64,000 nt of DNA from Raineyella sp044508675 (GCA_044508675.1 JBIQHF010000004.1:179802-243801), one strand, 5' to 3'; counted from the first letter of the stretch, positions 53,511-61,112 are shown. Numbers and translations: made by a program. Notes: generated by a model from the letters alone, not told the origin.

Positions 53511-54446
53511 ATGCAGGCACGCGTGCTCGCCGCAGTGGCGGCGATTCTGTTGTTTCTCGCCGGCTGCTCGGATGGCGCCCGGACGCGGGACAGCGAGGTG
53601 GAGAACAGCGGAGTCGCCGGTGCGCCGCAACCCGCCGCCCCGGGCAGCCGCAGCGGGATGTCGCCCCGGCGCAGCCGGACGCCGCCGCGACGACGATCGA
53701 GCGCCAGATCGCCCGGTCCGGCGAACTGACGCTCTCGGTGGACGACCCGGCCGCAGCCGCCCAGAAGTTGCGCGAGACGGCGACCGCCTTCGACGGGTTC
53801 GTGACCTCGGAGTATGTCGTGCTTCCCACGGCAGCCGAGGGGCAGGTGTCGCGCTCCCGGTCCCAGGTGACCCTCTCTGTGCCGGCGGACCGATTCGACG
53901 CGGCGATGGACGACGCCGCGAAGGCCGTCACGGTGGTGTCCCGATCCGTCTCGTCCGCCGACGTGACCACGCAGGTGGTTGATGTCGACGCGCGGGTCCG
54001 GACCCTGCGTGACTCGATCGCGCGCCTGCAGGAGCTCATGTCGCGGGCCGGCACTCTGACGGAGATCGCCGCGCTGGAGGCCGAGCTGACCAAGCGGCAG
54101 GCTGACCTGGAGTCCCTACTGGCCCAGCAGGAGGCCCTGCGCAACCAGGTGGCGCGGTCACCCATCACGGTCACCCTGCTGACGTCGGCCCAGGCAAGGG
54201 TGGAGGCCCGGGCTGGCCGCCGGTTGGTCGGCCTTCATCCTGTTCCTGCGGATACTGGTGACCGCGTTGGGGGCGGCGTTGCCCTTCCTCGTGGCCGCGG
54301 CAGTAATCGCGCTACCGGCGGTCTGGTGGGGCCGTCGGCGCCGCATACGTCGGACGCGTACGCACCACGCCGCTGCTGCGGCCCCGACCCCGGCGGAGGA
54401 AGGCACGGCGAAGGACAACGGGCCGGGCTCGGCCGATCAGCCGTGA
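53511..54446 (+). pseudogene. DUF4349 lipoprotein paralogue with two compensating frameshifts
   Basis: The signal peptide with lipobox (MQARVLAAVAAILLFLAGC) reads in one frame up to about 53645. The whole DUF4349 domain (ARSGELTLSVDDPAAA, LEAELTKRQADLESLLAQQ) continues in a second frame. The transmembrane segment and tail (ALGAALPFLVAAAVIALPA) return to the first frame after about 54210. Against the intact copy at 47737, the first break looks like loss of one C in GCCGCCCCGGG, and the second like a 17-bp deletion just after GTGGAGGCC. Together they remove 18 bases. The protein sequence between the breaks remains highly similar, so the damage is recent, or one break is a sequencing error. Confidence 0.75.
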
Positions 54447-54453
54447 TCGGCCG

Positions 54454-54837
54454 TCAAGTCGAGGCTGCGGTGATCTGACTCAGCACGCACAGCCAGCTAC
54501 CGCCGCGGCGGACGAAGACGCTGGTCGTCCACTCGTCTGCGTCGAACCGCTGTCCCCGATAGTGCGCTGTGTTCGTCACCCTGGAGGAGATGGTGGCGGT
54601 GTCGCCGTGGAACCGGGCCAGGGCCTCACTGATTCGGTCCATCGCCGAGTGGGTGAGGCTCCCGGACCTGACCAGGCCCAGGAACTCCTCCTTCGTCGTG
54701 ATGCCGGACTCGGACACGATCACCCACTCGTCCGCCATGAAGCTGCCCATCCGGTCGGCGTCGTTGCCGACCAGTGCGGCCGCCCAGGCGTCATCGATCG
54801 CGATCAGCTCGGATCGGAAGAGTTCGCCGCTCGCCAT
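54454..54837 (-). CDS. NTF2-like (SnoaL/DUF4440) protein
   Basis: The 127-residue single-domain protein has the cone-shaped NTF2-like pattern. An N-terminal helix pair (LIAIDDAWAAALVGNDADRMGSFM) is followed by DEWVIVSESG and then several beta strands (ATISSRVTNTAHYRG, WTTSVFVRRGGSWLCVLSQIT). Members are small enzymes or ligand-binding proteins; the substrate is not inferable. TAGCCT six bases before the ATG suggests a leaderless transcript. The gene converges on the decayed DUF4349 gene. Confidence 0.82.
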   Translation of the reverse strand: MASGELFRSELIAIDDAWAAALVGNDADRMGSFMADEWVIVSESGITTKEEFLGLVRSGSLTHSAMDRISEALARFHGDTATISSRVTNTAHYRGQRFDADEWTTSVFVRRGGSWLCVLSQITAAST

Positions 54838-54886
54838 GCGGCAAGGCTAGGCCAGCTGCTGGCGAGGAACAATGACGCGGCGGCGA

Positions 54887-55297
54887 TCAGGTCCGAGGTG
54901 TGACGGGCGGGGGTGGAGGCGTGGGCCGGACCCGCCCGAGGACGCAATCGGCGATGATCCGGTCCAGTCGTCGGACATCGACATCGCGCCGAAGGTTGAC
55001 CTTGACGTGTCCGGCGCGCGTCCACAATTCGATCTCGGCGTTCATGTCCAAGGTGCCGGCGTTCTCGGAGGACCACATGTTGATGGCCGAGTACGGCAGC
55101 GAATAGATCTCGATCTTCTTGCCGGACAGGCCTTGGGCATCACGAACAATGAGTCGCTCAGTGGTGAACACCGCGCTGTCGCGAATCGTGCGGTAAGCCA
55201 TGATCGGCTGTTCGCCCGCCACCAGGAGTGGTCCGATGTCTGCCGGGATCGGACACTCGGCGGTGAAGGTCCACGAGAGGATTGCTGAGGGCTCCAT
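54887..55297 (-). CDS. Bacterial PH-domain protein (DUF1696 type)
   Basis: The 136-residue protein shows the bacterial pleckstrin-homology fold: LLVAGEQPIMAYRTIRDSAVFTTERLIV, KIEIYSLPYSAINMW, and a C-terminal helix DVRRLDRIIADCVLG. The last ten residues are Pro/Thr-rich. Such proteins form oligomeric rings in characterised homologues; their role is unknown. GAGGAG lies immediately before the ATG. Confidence 0.82.
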   Translation of the reverse strand: MEPSAILSWTFTAECPIPADIGPLLVAGEQPIMAYRTIRDSAVFTTERLIVRDAQGLSGKKIEIYSLPYSAINMWSSENAGTLDMNAEIELWTRAGHVKVNLRRDVDVRRLDRIIADCVLGRVRPTPPPPPVTPRT

Positions 55298-55414
55298 GAC
55301 TCCTCTTCCTTGAGATTGCCCTCACGCTAACAGCCGTCACTGACCATCGCTGCGAGGGCAGAACCCGTCAGACGAGATCACCACGGACGACCCCGTGCAC
55401 ATAGGCTCGGGCGT

Positions 55415-55771
55415 GTGGACAACGACTGGATCGAGCACCGGCGCAGTTCGGACGGCCAACTCCTGGGGTGGATGGCACCCTCGGGGGAAGGTTTCGTCGT
55501 GGTGGACCTGCTCGGCCGGGAGCGCTCGGGGATCCTGGACTGGCTCACCGCCGAGGAGACACTCGAGGAACTGGGCATCGGATACCTTGCTGATCTCTAC
55601 GAGCTGCAGCTCGCCGACGGGCAGTGGCTGCGGGTCCGGCTCGCGCAGGTCTCCGTCGACGGGATCGTGGTGAAGGACGACTGGGGCGCCGGCGCCATCG
55701 ATGCTCCGCAGCAGTTCCACCACTTGGGCTTTCCGGCCCCCGAAAAGCTGCGGGTGATCGACTCGGTCTAG
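55415..55771 (+). CDS. Conserved actinobacterial hypothetical protein
   Basis: The 118-residue acidic protein starts with a GTG. It contains a DNDWIEHRR...DGQLLGWMAP opening and GEGFVVVDLLGRE, followed by AEETLEELGIGYLADLYEL. It ends with a short beta-rich region. It has no signal peptide or membrane segment. Similar proteins appear widely in actinobacteria but I know no function. TAGGCT seven bases upstream suggests a leaderless message. Confidence 0.7.
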   Translation: MDNDWIEHRRSSDGQLLGWMAPSGEGFVVVDLLGRERSGILDWLTAEETLEELGIGYLADLYELQLADGQWLRVRLAQVSVDGIVVKDDWGAGAIDAPQQFHHLGFPAPEKLRVIDSV

Positions 55772-56733
55772 GAACCTGACGGTACGTCCCGGGATCCTGT
55801 CGTCGGGATCCGGATCGCGACACCGGTCTCGCGTTCCGAGACCGCCCAGAGTTCGTCGATCGCCTGGTCCAGGCCTCGACGGTTGACGCGAAGGCGGACC
55901 GGGCGGCCGCGGCTGGCCCAGCGCGGTCCGTACGACTCGCCGCCGGTGGCGCGGAGGTCGGTGGCCGCCCGCAGCTGGGGCAGCGCCCCGTCCGCGGCGG
56001 ACATCCCGATGGCCCGGGCGAGGGCGGACCAGAACGGGCCCATCCGGCCCGCCCCACCGGCCCGGACCGCGGCGGGCTGCAGATCCGTGTGCGCCAGGCC
56101 GGGATGGGCCACCAGGCTCTGCGCCGTGACCCCGGCCCGGCGGAACTCCCGGTCCAGCCCGAGCGCGAAGTCGTAGTTCGCCCGCTTCGCCCGGGCGTAC
56201 GCCACCCACGGGTCGTAGCGTTCGGTCAGGTGCGGGTCGGTCGGGTCGAGTCGGCCGCCCCGCTGCAGCCGGGCCATGCTCGTGGTGGTCACGACCCGTG
56301 CCTGCGGTGCGGCGAGCAGGCCGGGCAGCAGCAGCGCGGTGAGCGTCCAGTGACCGAGGTGGTCGATCCCGAACTGGGTCTCGAAGCCGTCGACCGTACG
56401 CCCCTGGGCGGTGGCCATCACGCCGGCATTGTTGAGCAGCAGGTCGATCACCGGATGGGCGGCCAGGATCGTCTCCGCAGCCCGGCGCACCGAGGCCTGC
56501 GAGCCGAGGTCGAGCGGCACGATCTCCAGCTCGGCGGCGGGCACGGTGGCGCGGATGTCCGTGGCCGCGGCTTCCGCCTTGGCCAGGTCCCGGACGGCCA
56601 TCACGACGTGGGCGCCCTTCGCCGCCAGCGCCCGGGCCGACTCCAGGCCCAGTCCACTGTTGGCGCCGGTCACGACGGCCACCCGACCGGTCTGGTCCGG
56701 GATCGAGGCTGCAGTGAAGGCGTGGCCTGCCAT
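55768..56733 (-). CDS. Short-chain dehydrogenase/reductase
   Basis: The 321-residue protein is a classical SDR with the cofactor motif TGANSGLG (about residues 22-29), NNAGVMA near 100, the catalytic serine in TTTSMAR near 150, and the YxxxK motif YARAK near 180. Its closest recognisable group is the retinol/protochlorophyllide dehydrogenase-like SDRs. These usually use NADP(H), and VMAVRD after the second strand fits that. The substrate is unknown. The C-terminal 50 residues are Arg-rich. It converges with the small hypothetical gene at 55415-55771, their ends overlapping by four bases. Confidence 0.88.
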   Translation of the reverse strand: MAGHAFTAASIPDQTGRVAVVTGANSGLGLESARALAAKGAHVVMAVRDLAKAEAAATDIRATVPAAELEIVPLDLGSQASVRRAAETILAAHPVIDLLLNNAGVMATAQGRTVDGFETQFGIDHLGHWTLTALLLPGLLAAPQARVVTTTSMARLQRGGRLDPTDPHLTERYDPWVAYARAKRANYDFALGLDREFRRAGVTAQSLVAHPGLAHTDLQPAAVRAGGAGRMGPFWSALARAIGMSAADGALPQLRAATDLRATGGESYGPRWASRGRPVRLRVNRRGLDQAIDELWAVSERETGVAIRIPTTGSRDVPSGS

Positions 56734-56783
56734 GGGGACTCCTAGGGGCGTACGCGGTGGTCGGTGGTGGACTGCCTGTTCCC

Positions 56784-56789
56784 TACGAT
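56784..56789 (+). promoter_or_regulatory. -10 element of the FUSC-like gene, leaderless configuration
   Basis: TACGAT lies seven bases before the ATG and no ribosome-binding site is present. The geometry is the same as at glmS and the DUF4349 genes. Confidence 0.45.
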
Positions 56790-56796
56790 CCTCTAC

Positions 56797-57828
56797 ATGG
56801 CAGCAACCGCGCAGGGCCGTTCAAGGACCGCACTCCTGACTATTCTCTTCCTCACGCTGCTGGTGCCGATGGTGGTGATCAGCCTTTCGCCGCTGCACGC
56901 CAACACCTCCCTGTGGTACCTCGGCATGCTGCCGGTCATCATCGGGTTGTTCGCCGGCCCGCGGCTCGGTTTCACGGCCGCCGTGGTCAACACCTTCGGC
57001 ATCGGGGTCTCGCTGCTGCTGCATGGTCAGCCGGTGGCGGGGCCCTTGTTCATGGCGCTGTTCGGCGTCGCCACCGGGATCGCCGCCCGGATCGGTTGGC
57101 ACCAGATGATGTCGTTCGCCGGCCCCCTGGCCGCCTTCGCACTGATCGGCGACCTCCAGGTCGCACTCCCCGTGGGAACGGTCCCAGCCAGTTCGTCGGC
57201 CGAGGCGATCTTCGTCTCGGCCGGCATCGTGCTCGTCTCGGGTCTTTGGACCGCAAGCATCGGCTCGTTGATCGTCGCCCGGGTGCCGATGAAGGCGCCG
57301 CGGACCTGGCCGAGGTCGACCTCCACGTACTTCGCGGTCGCCCTCGGGCTGCTCACCGGCATCGGCAGCTACATCGCGCTCCGCTGGCTCGACCCGCAGT
57401 CGTGGTGGATGATCCTGACCTTCTACGTGGTGGTGCAGCCGTTGTTCCGCGACACGGTCAGGCGGGTGGGCGCCCGCGTGCTGGGAACCCTCCTCGGCGC
57501 CCTGGCAGCCGTGGTCGTGGTGGAACTCCTCGGCCACCTGCCCGGTGTGATCGCGATCCTGGCATTGGCCCTGACTGTCGCCGCCGCGTACGCCAACCTC
57601 AAGGCGCCCTACTGGGCTTTCGTCGCCGTCCTGACCCCCGCGGTCGTCCTGCAGACCTCGGGCGGTACGGGATCCATCCTCGCCGCCATCTACGAGCGCG
57701 CGCTGTACACGTTGATCGGAGCTGTCGCCGCCATCATCGTGATCGCCATCGGACACCTCGTCGTCAAACGCGGTCACCCCGGTGAGGAACTCGATCCCGA
57801 CACCGTCGCGGCACCAGCGGGGCAGTAG
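56797..57828 (+). CDS. FUSC/aromatic acid exporter-like membrane protein
   Basis: The 343-residue protein has about ten hydrophobic helices in two blocks (about 10-150 and 180-320) separated by a short cytoplasmic loop (RVPMKAPRTWPRST). The second block (WWMILTFYVVVQPLFRDTVRRVGARVLGT) matches the FUSC superfamily pattern, with basic RRVGAR after the helix. FUSC members export fusaric acid or other aromatic acids. The substrate here is unknown. It converges on the graspetide-like locus; a role in exporting its product is conceivable but not supported by co-orientation. Confidence 0.78.
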   Translation: MAATAQGRSRTALLTILFLTLLVPMVVISLSPLHANTSLWYLGMLPVIIGLFAGPRLGFTAAVVNTFGIGVSLLLHGQPVAGPLFMALFGVATGIAARIGWHQMMSFAGPLAAFALIGDLQVALPVGTVPASSSAEAIFVSAGIVLVSGLWTASIGSLIVARVPMKAPRTWPRSTSTYFAVALGLLTGIGSYIALRWLDPQSWWMILTFYVVVQPLFRDTVRRVGARVLGTLLGALAAVVVVELLGHLPGVIAILALALTVAAAYANLKAPYWAFVAVLTPAVVLQTSGGTGSILAAIYERALYTLIGAVAAIIVIAIGHLVVKRGHPGEELDPDTVAAPAGQ

Positions 57829-57833
57829 CGCAG

Positions 57834-57867
57834 ACTGGCCCAGGCCCCTGCAAGGGTCTGGGCCAGT
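57834..57867. terminator. Bidirectional terminator
   Basis: ACTGGCCCAG and CTGGGCCAGT form a perfect ten-base stem, with further pairing (GCCCCT with AGGGT) inside the loop. It lies six bases after the FUSC-like gene and about 20 bases beyond the stop of the convergent precursor peptide gene. Confidence 0.75.
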
Positions 57868-57885
57868 GGGGTCTGCTGGGTCAGG

Positions 57886-58206
57886 TCAGCAGCCGTTGCC
57901 CCAGTAGTCGCAGTCGCCCCAGCCGTCACCGGCGCCGGAGATCGTGACACACCCGGGCTTGTACGCCATCCGGCCCAGGTCCGGAAGCCCGACCTTGGTG
58001 CGCATCATCTCCTCCCACTCGGGAAGGCGCTCGTCGCCGACGAACTCGATCCACTCGGCCTTGTACGGCCAGATGGTCGGGACCAGCTCTTCGAGTTCCG
58101 GGTTCTCACCGAAGTGGTAGCGGGTCCCGGGGGTGTTGTCGATGATGGGGTTCTTGTCGAACTGTGGCTCTGTCGAGTCCAGTCGGGGGAGTTGGTCGAA
58201 TGCCAT
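57886..58206 (-). CDS. Graspetide-like RiPP precursor peptide B
   Basis: The 106-residue peptide is nearly identical over its length to the C-terminal 94 residues of precursor A. A long conserved region contains FDKNPIIDNTPGTRYHFGEN, WIEFVGDERLPEWEEM and KVGLPDLGRM. A short variable C-terminal part follows (KPGCVTIS, then GDGWGDCDYWGNGC). The Thr/Ser cluster followed by Asp residues in that tail is what an ATP-grasp ligase would join by side-chain esters. Only a partial DPxxPx repeat (STEPQFDKNP) remains at the N-terminus. The ATG follows AGGAG, in a leader almost identical to that of precursor A. Confidence 0.75.
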   Translation of the reverse strand: MAFDQLPRLDSTEPQFDKNPIIDNTPGTRYHFGENPELEELVPTIWPYKAEWIEFVGDERLPEWEEMMRTKVGLPDLGRMAYKPGCVTISGAGDGWGDCDYWGNGC

Positions 58207-58228
58207 GATCGTCTCCTGTGTCTTGTCG

Positions 58229-58244
58229 GGAGCGGCTTTGCTCC
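58229..58244 (-). promoter_or_regulatory. Leader hairpin before precursor B
   Basis: GGAGC and GCTCC pair across six bases, about 13 bases before the AGGAG ribosome-binding site. The equivalent structure, with a different loop, is at 59712-59727 before precursor A. Confidence 0.4.
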
Positions 58245-58306
58245 AGGTCCGGTGGGTGGGGGACTGCAGGTCGTACGGTTCAGCAGCGGATTGTCCTAGG
58301 GAGCGG

Positions 58307-59245
58307 TCAGCCAGCGGCCCGGGCCATCAGGAAGTCCGCGAACGGTCGAGCAACCTCGGGGCCGCCGAGGCCCTCGAGGAACAGGAACTGGCCCTGCGGG
58401 TTGACCTCGAGCCAGTAGGGAGGCCCGCCGTCGGCGGCAGGCTTCAGGTCGGAGATGCCCATCTCCAGCCCCAACCGGGCATTCAGGGCGGCCAGCCGGG
58501 CGGCGGTGTCATCGTCGATCTCGGTCGTGCCGATCGTCGGGTTCCGATCGGTCCGCCAGTCCATGATCTGCGACTGGATCGTTCCGCACATCACAGTCGA
58601 TCCCCAGGTACAGGCGCGCAGGTGGTCCTCGCCGGGCACGTACTCCTGGTAGATCGCCGGTGACAGCCTGAGCACCTCGTCATTCGGCAGGTCGCCCAGG
58701 GTGATGACGCCGGCGCGCAGCGGGACGTCGATGGCGCTGGCGACGGGCTTCACGATCATCCTTCCGCCGACGTTCTCGCAGAAGGCACGAATGTCCTCGG
58801 GGACCTGGCTGACCAGGGTGGTCGGCACCCGCAGGCCCACCTCGACAGCGGCCCGGAGTTGGACGAGCTTGAACTCGGCGTTCCTGGTGGCGTCCGGATG
58901 GCTGACCCAGATGCCCTCGAAGCCGGAACGGAAGGCGCCGATCACCGAGTCCCGGCTGTCGTTGCTCACCACTTCGCGGGCCTCAGGATCGGTCACCCGG
59001 TCCGGGACCCGCGGCTTGCCCACGCGACGCCACCACAGGAGGTCGAGGTCCTCCGGGGTGATCACACCCTGGTCGGAGTTGAGACGGGCCCGGGTCGGCC
59101 GGGCCGGGTCGTAGCTGATACCGCCCTCGGCGGGAACGCAGTCAGCGTACACCAGCGACGCCCGGCCTCCGGCCTGCCGGACCCAGTGTGCGACGAGCTC
59201 GGCGTGCAGGTCGCCGATCTGGGTCAGGATGCCGATGTGGGGCAC
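58307..59245 (-). CDS. ATP-grasp ligase, MvdC/MvdD (graspetide maturase) family
   Basis: The 312-residue protein shows the family pattern: ILTQIGDLHAELVAHWV at the N-terminus, the diagnostic LLWWRRVGKPRVP near residue 70, WVSHPDATRNAEFKLVQLRAA near 115, the ATP-grasp lysine in RMIVKPVAS near 165, and QEYVPGEDHLRACTW. The C-terminal metal-binding WLEVNPQGQFLFLE near 285 completes it. Such ligases activate Asp/Glu side chains with ATP and couple them to Thr/Ser/Lys side chains of a precursor. GTG 59245 follows the precursor A stop by one base. In-frame starts further upstream lie inside precursor A. It sits between the two precursor genes. Confidence 0.85.
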   Translation of the reverse strand: MPHIGILTQIGDLHAELVAHWVRQAGGRASLVYADCVPAEGGISYDPARPTRARLNSDQGVITPEDLDLLWWRRVGKPRVPDRVTDPEAREVVSNDSRDSVIGAFRSGFEGIWVSHPDATRNAEFKLVQLRAAVEVGLRVPTTLVSQVPEDIRAFCENVGGRMIVKPVASAIDVPLRAGVITLGDLPNDEVLRLSPAIYQEYVPGEDHLRACTWGSTVMCGTIQSQIMDWRTDRNPTIGTTEIDDDTAARLAALNARLGLEMGISDLKPAADGGPPYWLEVNPQGQFLFLEGLGGPEVARPFADFLMARAAG

Positions 59246-59246
59246 G

Positions 59247-59690
59247 TCAGCAACCGTTGCCCCAGTAGTCGGAGTCGTCCCAGCCGTCACCGGAACCGGA
59301 GGTCGTGGGACAGCCGGGCTTGAAGGACATCCGGCCCAGGTCCGGGAGCCCGACCTTGGTGCGCGTCATCTCCTCCCACTCGGGAAGCCGATCGTCGCCG
59401 ACGAACTCGATCCACTCGGCCTTGAACGGCCAGATCGTCGGGACCAGTTCCTCGAGTTCCGGGTTCTCGCCGAAGTGGTAGCGGGTTCCGGGGGTGTTGT
59501 CGATGACCGGGTTCTTGTCGAACTGGGGCTGGGTGGGGTCGAGGACGGGGTCCTTGTCGAGCTTGGGCAGCGGAGGGTCGAACTGGGGCTCGGCGGGATC
59601 AATGACCGGATTCCTCGGGTCGAGCTTGGGGTCTGCGGGGGTGAACCTGGGGTCGGCGGGGTCGTACCGGTGAACCTTGTCGAATGCCAT
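59247..59690 (-). CDS. Graspetide-like RiPP precursor peptide A with DPxxPx heptad repeats
   Basis: The 147-residue peptide has three parts. Residues about 9-64 are seven to nine tandem copies of a D-P-x-x-P-x-(F/L/I) unit (DPADPRF, TPADPKL, DPRNPVI, DPAEPQF, DPPLPKL, DPTQPQF). Residues 65-124 are a conserved region shared with precursor B (FGENPELEELVPTIWPFK, LPEWEEMTRTKVGLPDLGRM). The C-terminal 23 residues (PGCPTTSGSG, then DGWDDSDYWGNGC) contain four Thr/Ser followed by five Asp. I place the start at MAFDKVH because AGGAG is six bases further upstream and precursor B starts the same way. No export signal is visible. Confidence 0.75.
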   Translation of the reverse strand: MAFDKVHRYDPADPRFTPADPKLDPRNPVIDPAEPQFDPPLPKLDKDPVLDPTQPQFDKNPVIDNTPGTRYHFGENPELEELVPTIWPFKAEWIEFVGDDRLPEWEEMTRTKVGLPDLGRMSFKPGCPTTSGSGDGWDDSDYWGNGC

Positions 59691-59711
59691 GATCATCTCC
59701 TGTGCCTGCGG

Positions 59712-59727
59712 GGAGCCACATCGCTCC
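59712..59727 (-). promoter_or_regulatory. Leader hairpin before precursor A
   Basis: GGAGC and GCTCC pair across six bases, upstream of an AGGAGATGATC ribosome-binding context that matches precursor B almost base for base. Confidence 0.4.
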
Positions 59728-59769
59728 ACGACCGAAAGTGGGGAACTGCAGGGCGTGCAAAGGGGGTGA

Positions 59770-59794
59770 AGTCTCCATCCGAGGGATGGAGACT
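59770..59794. promoter_or_regulatory. Perfect inverted repeat upstream of the graspetide-like operon
   Basis: Eleven bases (AGTCTCCATCC) pair perfectly with their complement across the three-base loop GAG. It lies 80 bases before precursor A, within the region expected to hold its promoter or 5' leader. No T-tract follows on either strand, so an operator or RNA switch is more likely than a terminator. Confidence 0.5.
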
Positions 59795-59846
59795 GTGACA
59801 GAAGCTACAGAAGGCCACCTGTGAGTGGTATGTCACAACGTCTAGA

Positions 59847-59865
59847 GCCGAAGAAGACTTTCGGC
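59847..59865 (-). terminator. Small hairpin after the epoxide-hydrolase-like gene
   Basis: GCCGAA pairs with TTCGGC across seven bases, about 40 bases after the stop of the minus-strand hydrolase gene. It probably separates that gene from the graspetide-like operon, but the stem is short. Confidence 0.35.
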
Positions 59866-59903
59866 GTCTCAGGCTTCCGTGAATCGGGTCCGAGCCCCGT
59901 ACG

Positions 59904-60806
59904 TCACCCGATCCGCTCGAACCAATCCAGGACCACCTGGGCGACCGCCTCCGGTGCGTCGTCAGTGAGGAAGTGCGACGCATCGTCGAGGAAGGAGAAC
60001 TCGACGTGGTCGGCGTAGCGGGTGGTGTCACCGGAGATCTGCCGCAGCACTGGTTCGGTGAACGGCTCGTCGCGTCGCCCGAAGACGACCAGGGTCGGGG
60101 GCTGCAGCCGCTGGCGTCGGTACGAGCCGCCGACCAGGCGGATCGCCTCCGGCACCACCATGCCGCGATAGAGCTTGCCGGTGGCCAGGTCGACCTCGGG
60201 TCGCTGCTGGGCGACGAGATAGGCGTCGATGGTCTCGGACGTCATTGGCTTCGCCATGTAGCGGGGGCTGAACAACCACCGTACGGACTGGCCGGGTCGA
60301 TGCATCAGTAGCCGGGGCATGTGTGCGAAGGCCGGTACCACCTTCGGGCTGAACGACATGAAGGCGGGCGGGACGGACAACTGCGCCATTGCTCGTACGC
60401 GTTCGGGATGTCCATAGGCGAGCTGCATCCCGGTGACGACTCCCATGTCGTGGCAGACCACTCGAATCTGGTCCAGTCCGAGCGTGTCGAGCACCGCGAC
60501 CAGGTCGTGGAGCCGCGTCTCGCGGTGGACGTCGACGGTCTCCGCCTCGGTCCAGCCCGCGCCGCGCAGGTCCGGGCAGATGACGCGGTAGCGCCCCGCG
60601 AGGAGTGGGGCGACGGTGCGCCACTGCCACCAGTGCTGCGGGAAGCCGTGCAACAGGACGAGTGGCTCACCAGCACCCAGGGCGGCGACGTGGGTACGTA
60701 GCCCGGGAGTCTCGACCGTGAAGTGCTCGAACCCGGCAGCCTCCGGCAAGGGCGGTGACCATCCTTCAGCAGGCTCGGGGATACGCGGGGACTCAGGTGT
60801 GGCCAT
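59904..60806 (-). CDS. Alpha/beta hydrolase, epoxide hydrolase/haloalkane dehalogenase-like
   Basis: The 300-residue protein has the HGFPQHWWQWR oxyanion loop (about 53-63) and a VCHDMGVVTG nucleophile elbow with Asp near residue 119. An aspartate nucleophile is characteristic of epoxide hydrolases and dehalogenases rather than esterases. The cap region carries tyrosines (SPRYMAKP, SYRRQR). The catalytic His is in DDASHFLTDDAPE near 283. The N-terminal 25 residues are Pro-rich. It is co-directional with the graspetide-like operon, 214 bases upstream, and is probably independent. Confidence 0.85.
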   Translation of the reverse strand: MATPESPRIPEPAEGWSPPLPEAAGFEHFTVETPGLRTHVAALGAGEPLVLLHGFPQHWWQWRTVAPLLAGRYRVICPDLRGAGWTEAETVDVHRETRLHDLVAVLDTLGLDQIRVVCHDMGVVTGMQLAYGHPERVRAMAQLSVPPAFMSFSPKVVPAFAHMPRLLMHRPGQSVRWLFSPRYMAKPMTSETIDAYLVAQQRPEVDLATGKLYRGMVVPEAIRLVGGSYRRQRLQPPTLVVFGRRDEPFTEPVLRQISGDTTRYADHVEFSFLDDASHFLTDDAPEAVAQVVLDWFERIG

Positions 60807-60946
60807 GGCGACTCCCTCATCGGCGTCGGCTTCCTCCCAGCGTAGAAGCCTTGCCTGAGTCTGTTCTGAGGTCAGGACCGAGTCCTTGCGAGGGCCGTGG
60901 TGCCTCAGGGGGGCACGATGTTCATGTTGGGGTGGAGTCCCGGCAA

Positions 60947-61000
60947 GGTAGAAGGTTCCTGACCGAACTCGGGAAGTTCCGTTCTACCCCAATGGGGACG
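60947..61000. repeat. Dispersed imperfect palindrome, copy B
   Basis: GGTAGAAGGTTCCTGACCG at the left, AACTCGGGAAG in the middle, and GTTCTACCCC at the right, followed by AATGGGG. It closely matches copy A at 36195-36246. The 306-bp gap between the hydrolase and the next gene holds this element and no gene I can support. Confidence 0.6.
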
Positions 61001-61112
61001 ACTCGACGTGGCGTCCTTGCGCCGACTCGCGATAGTTGCTGCAATCATCGCGTACGCAGGTCGTGGCCGGATGCGCCTGCCTCGAGTATCGGCCTGGGGG
61101 AGGAGGGTCTTC

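Noticed and set aside
53511..54446. Programmed frameshifting in the second DUF4349 gene
   Set aside because: Two shifts would be needed, no slippery heptamer or stimulatory structure is evident, and comparison with the paralogue explains both by simple deletions.
57886..57925. C-terminal YWGNGC of the precursor peptides compared with the YGNGV motif of pediocin-like bacteriocins
   Set aside because: The motif is at the wrong end of the peptide, there is no double-glycine leader, and an ATP-grasp ligase is not part of class IIa bacteriocin loci.
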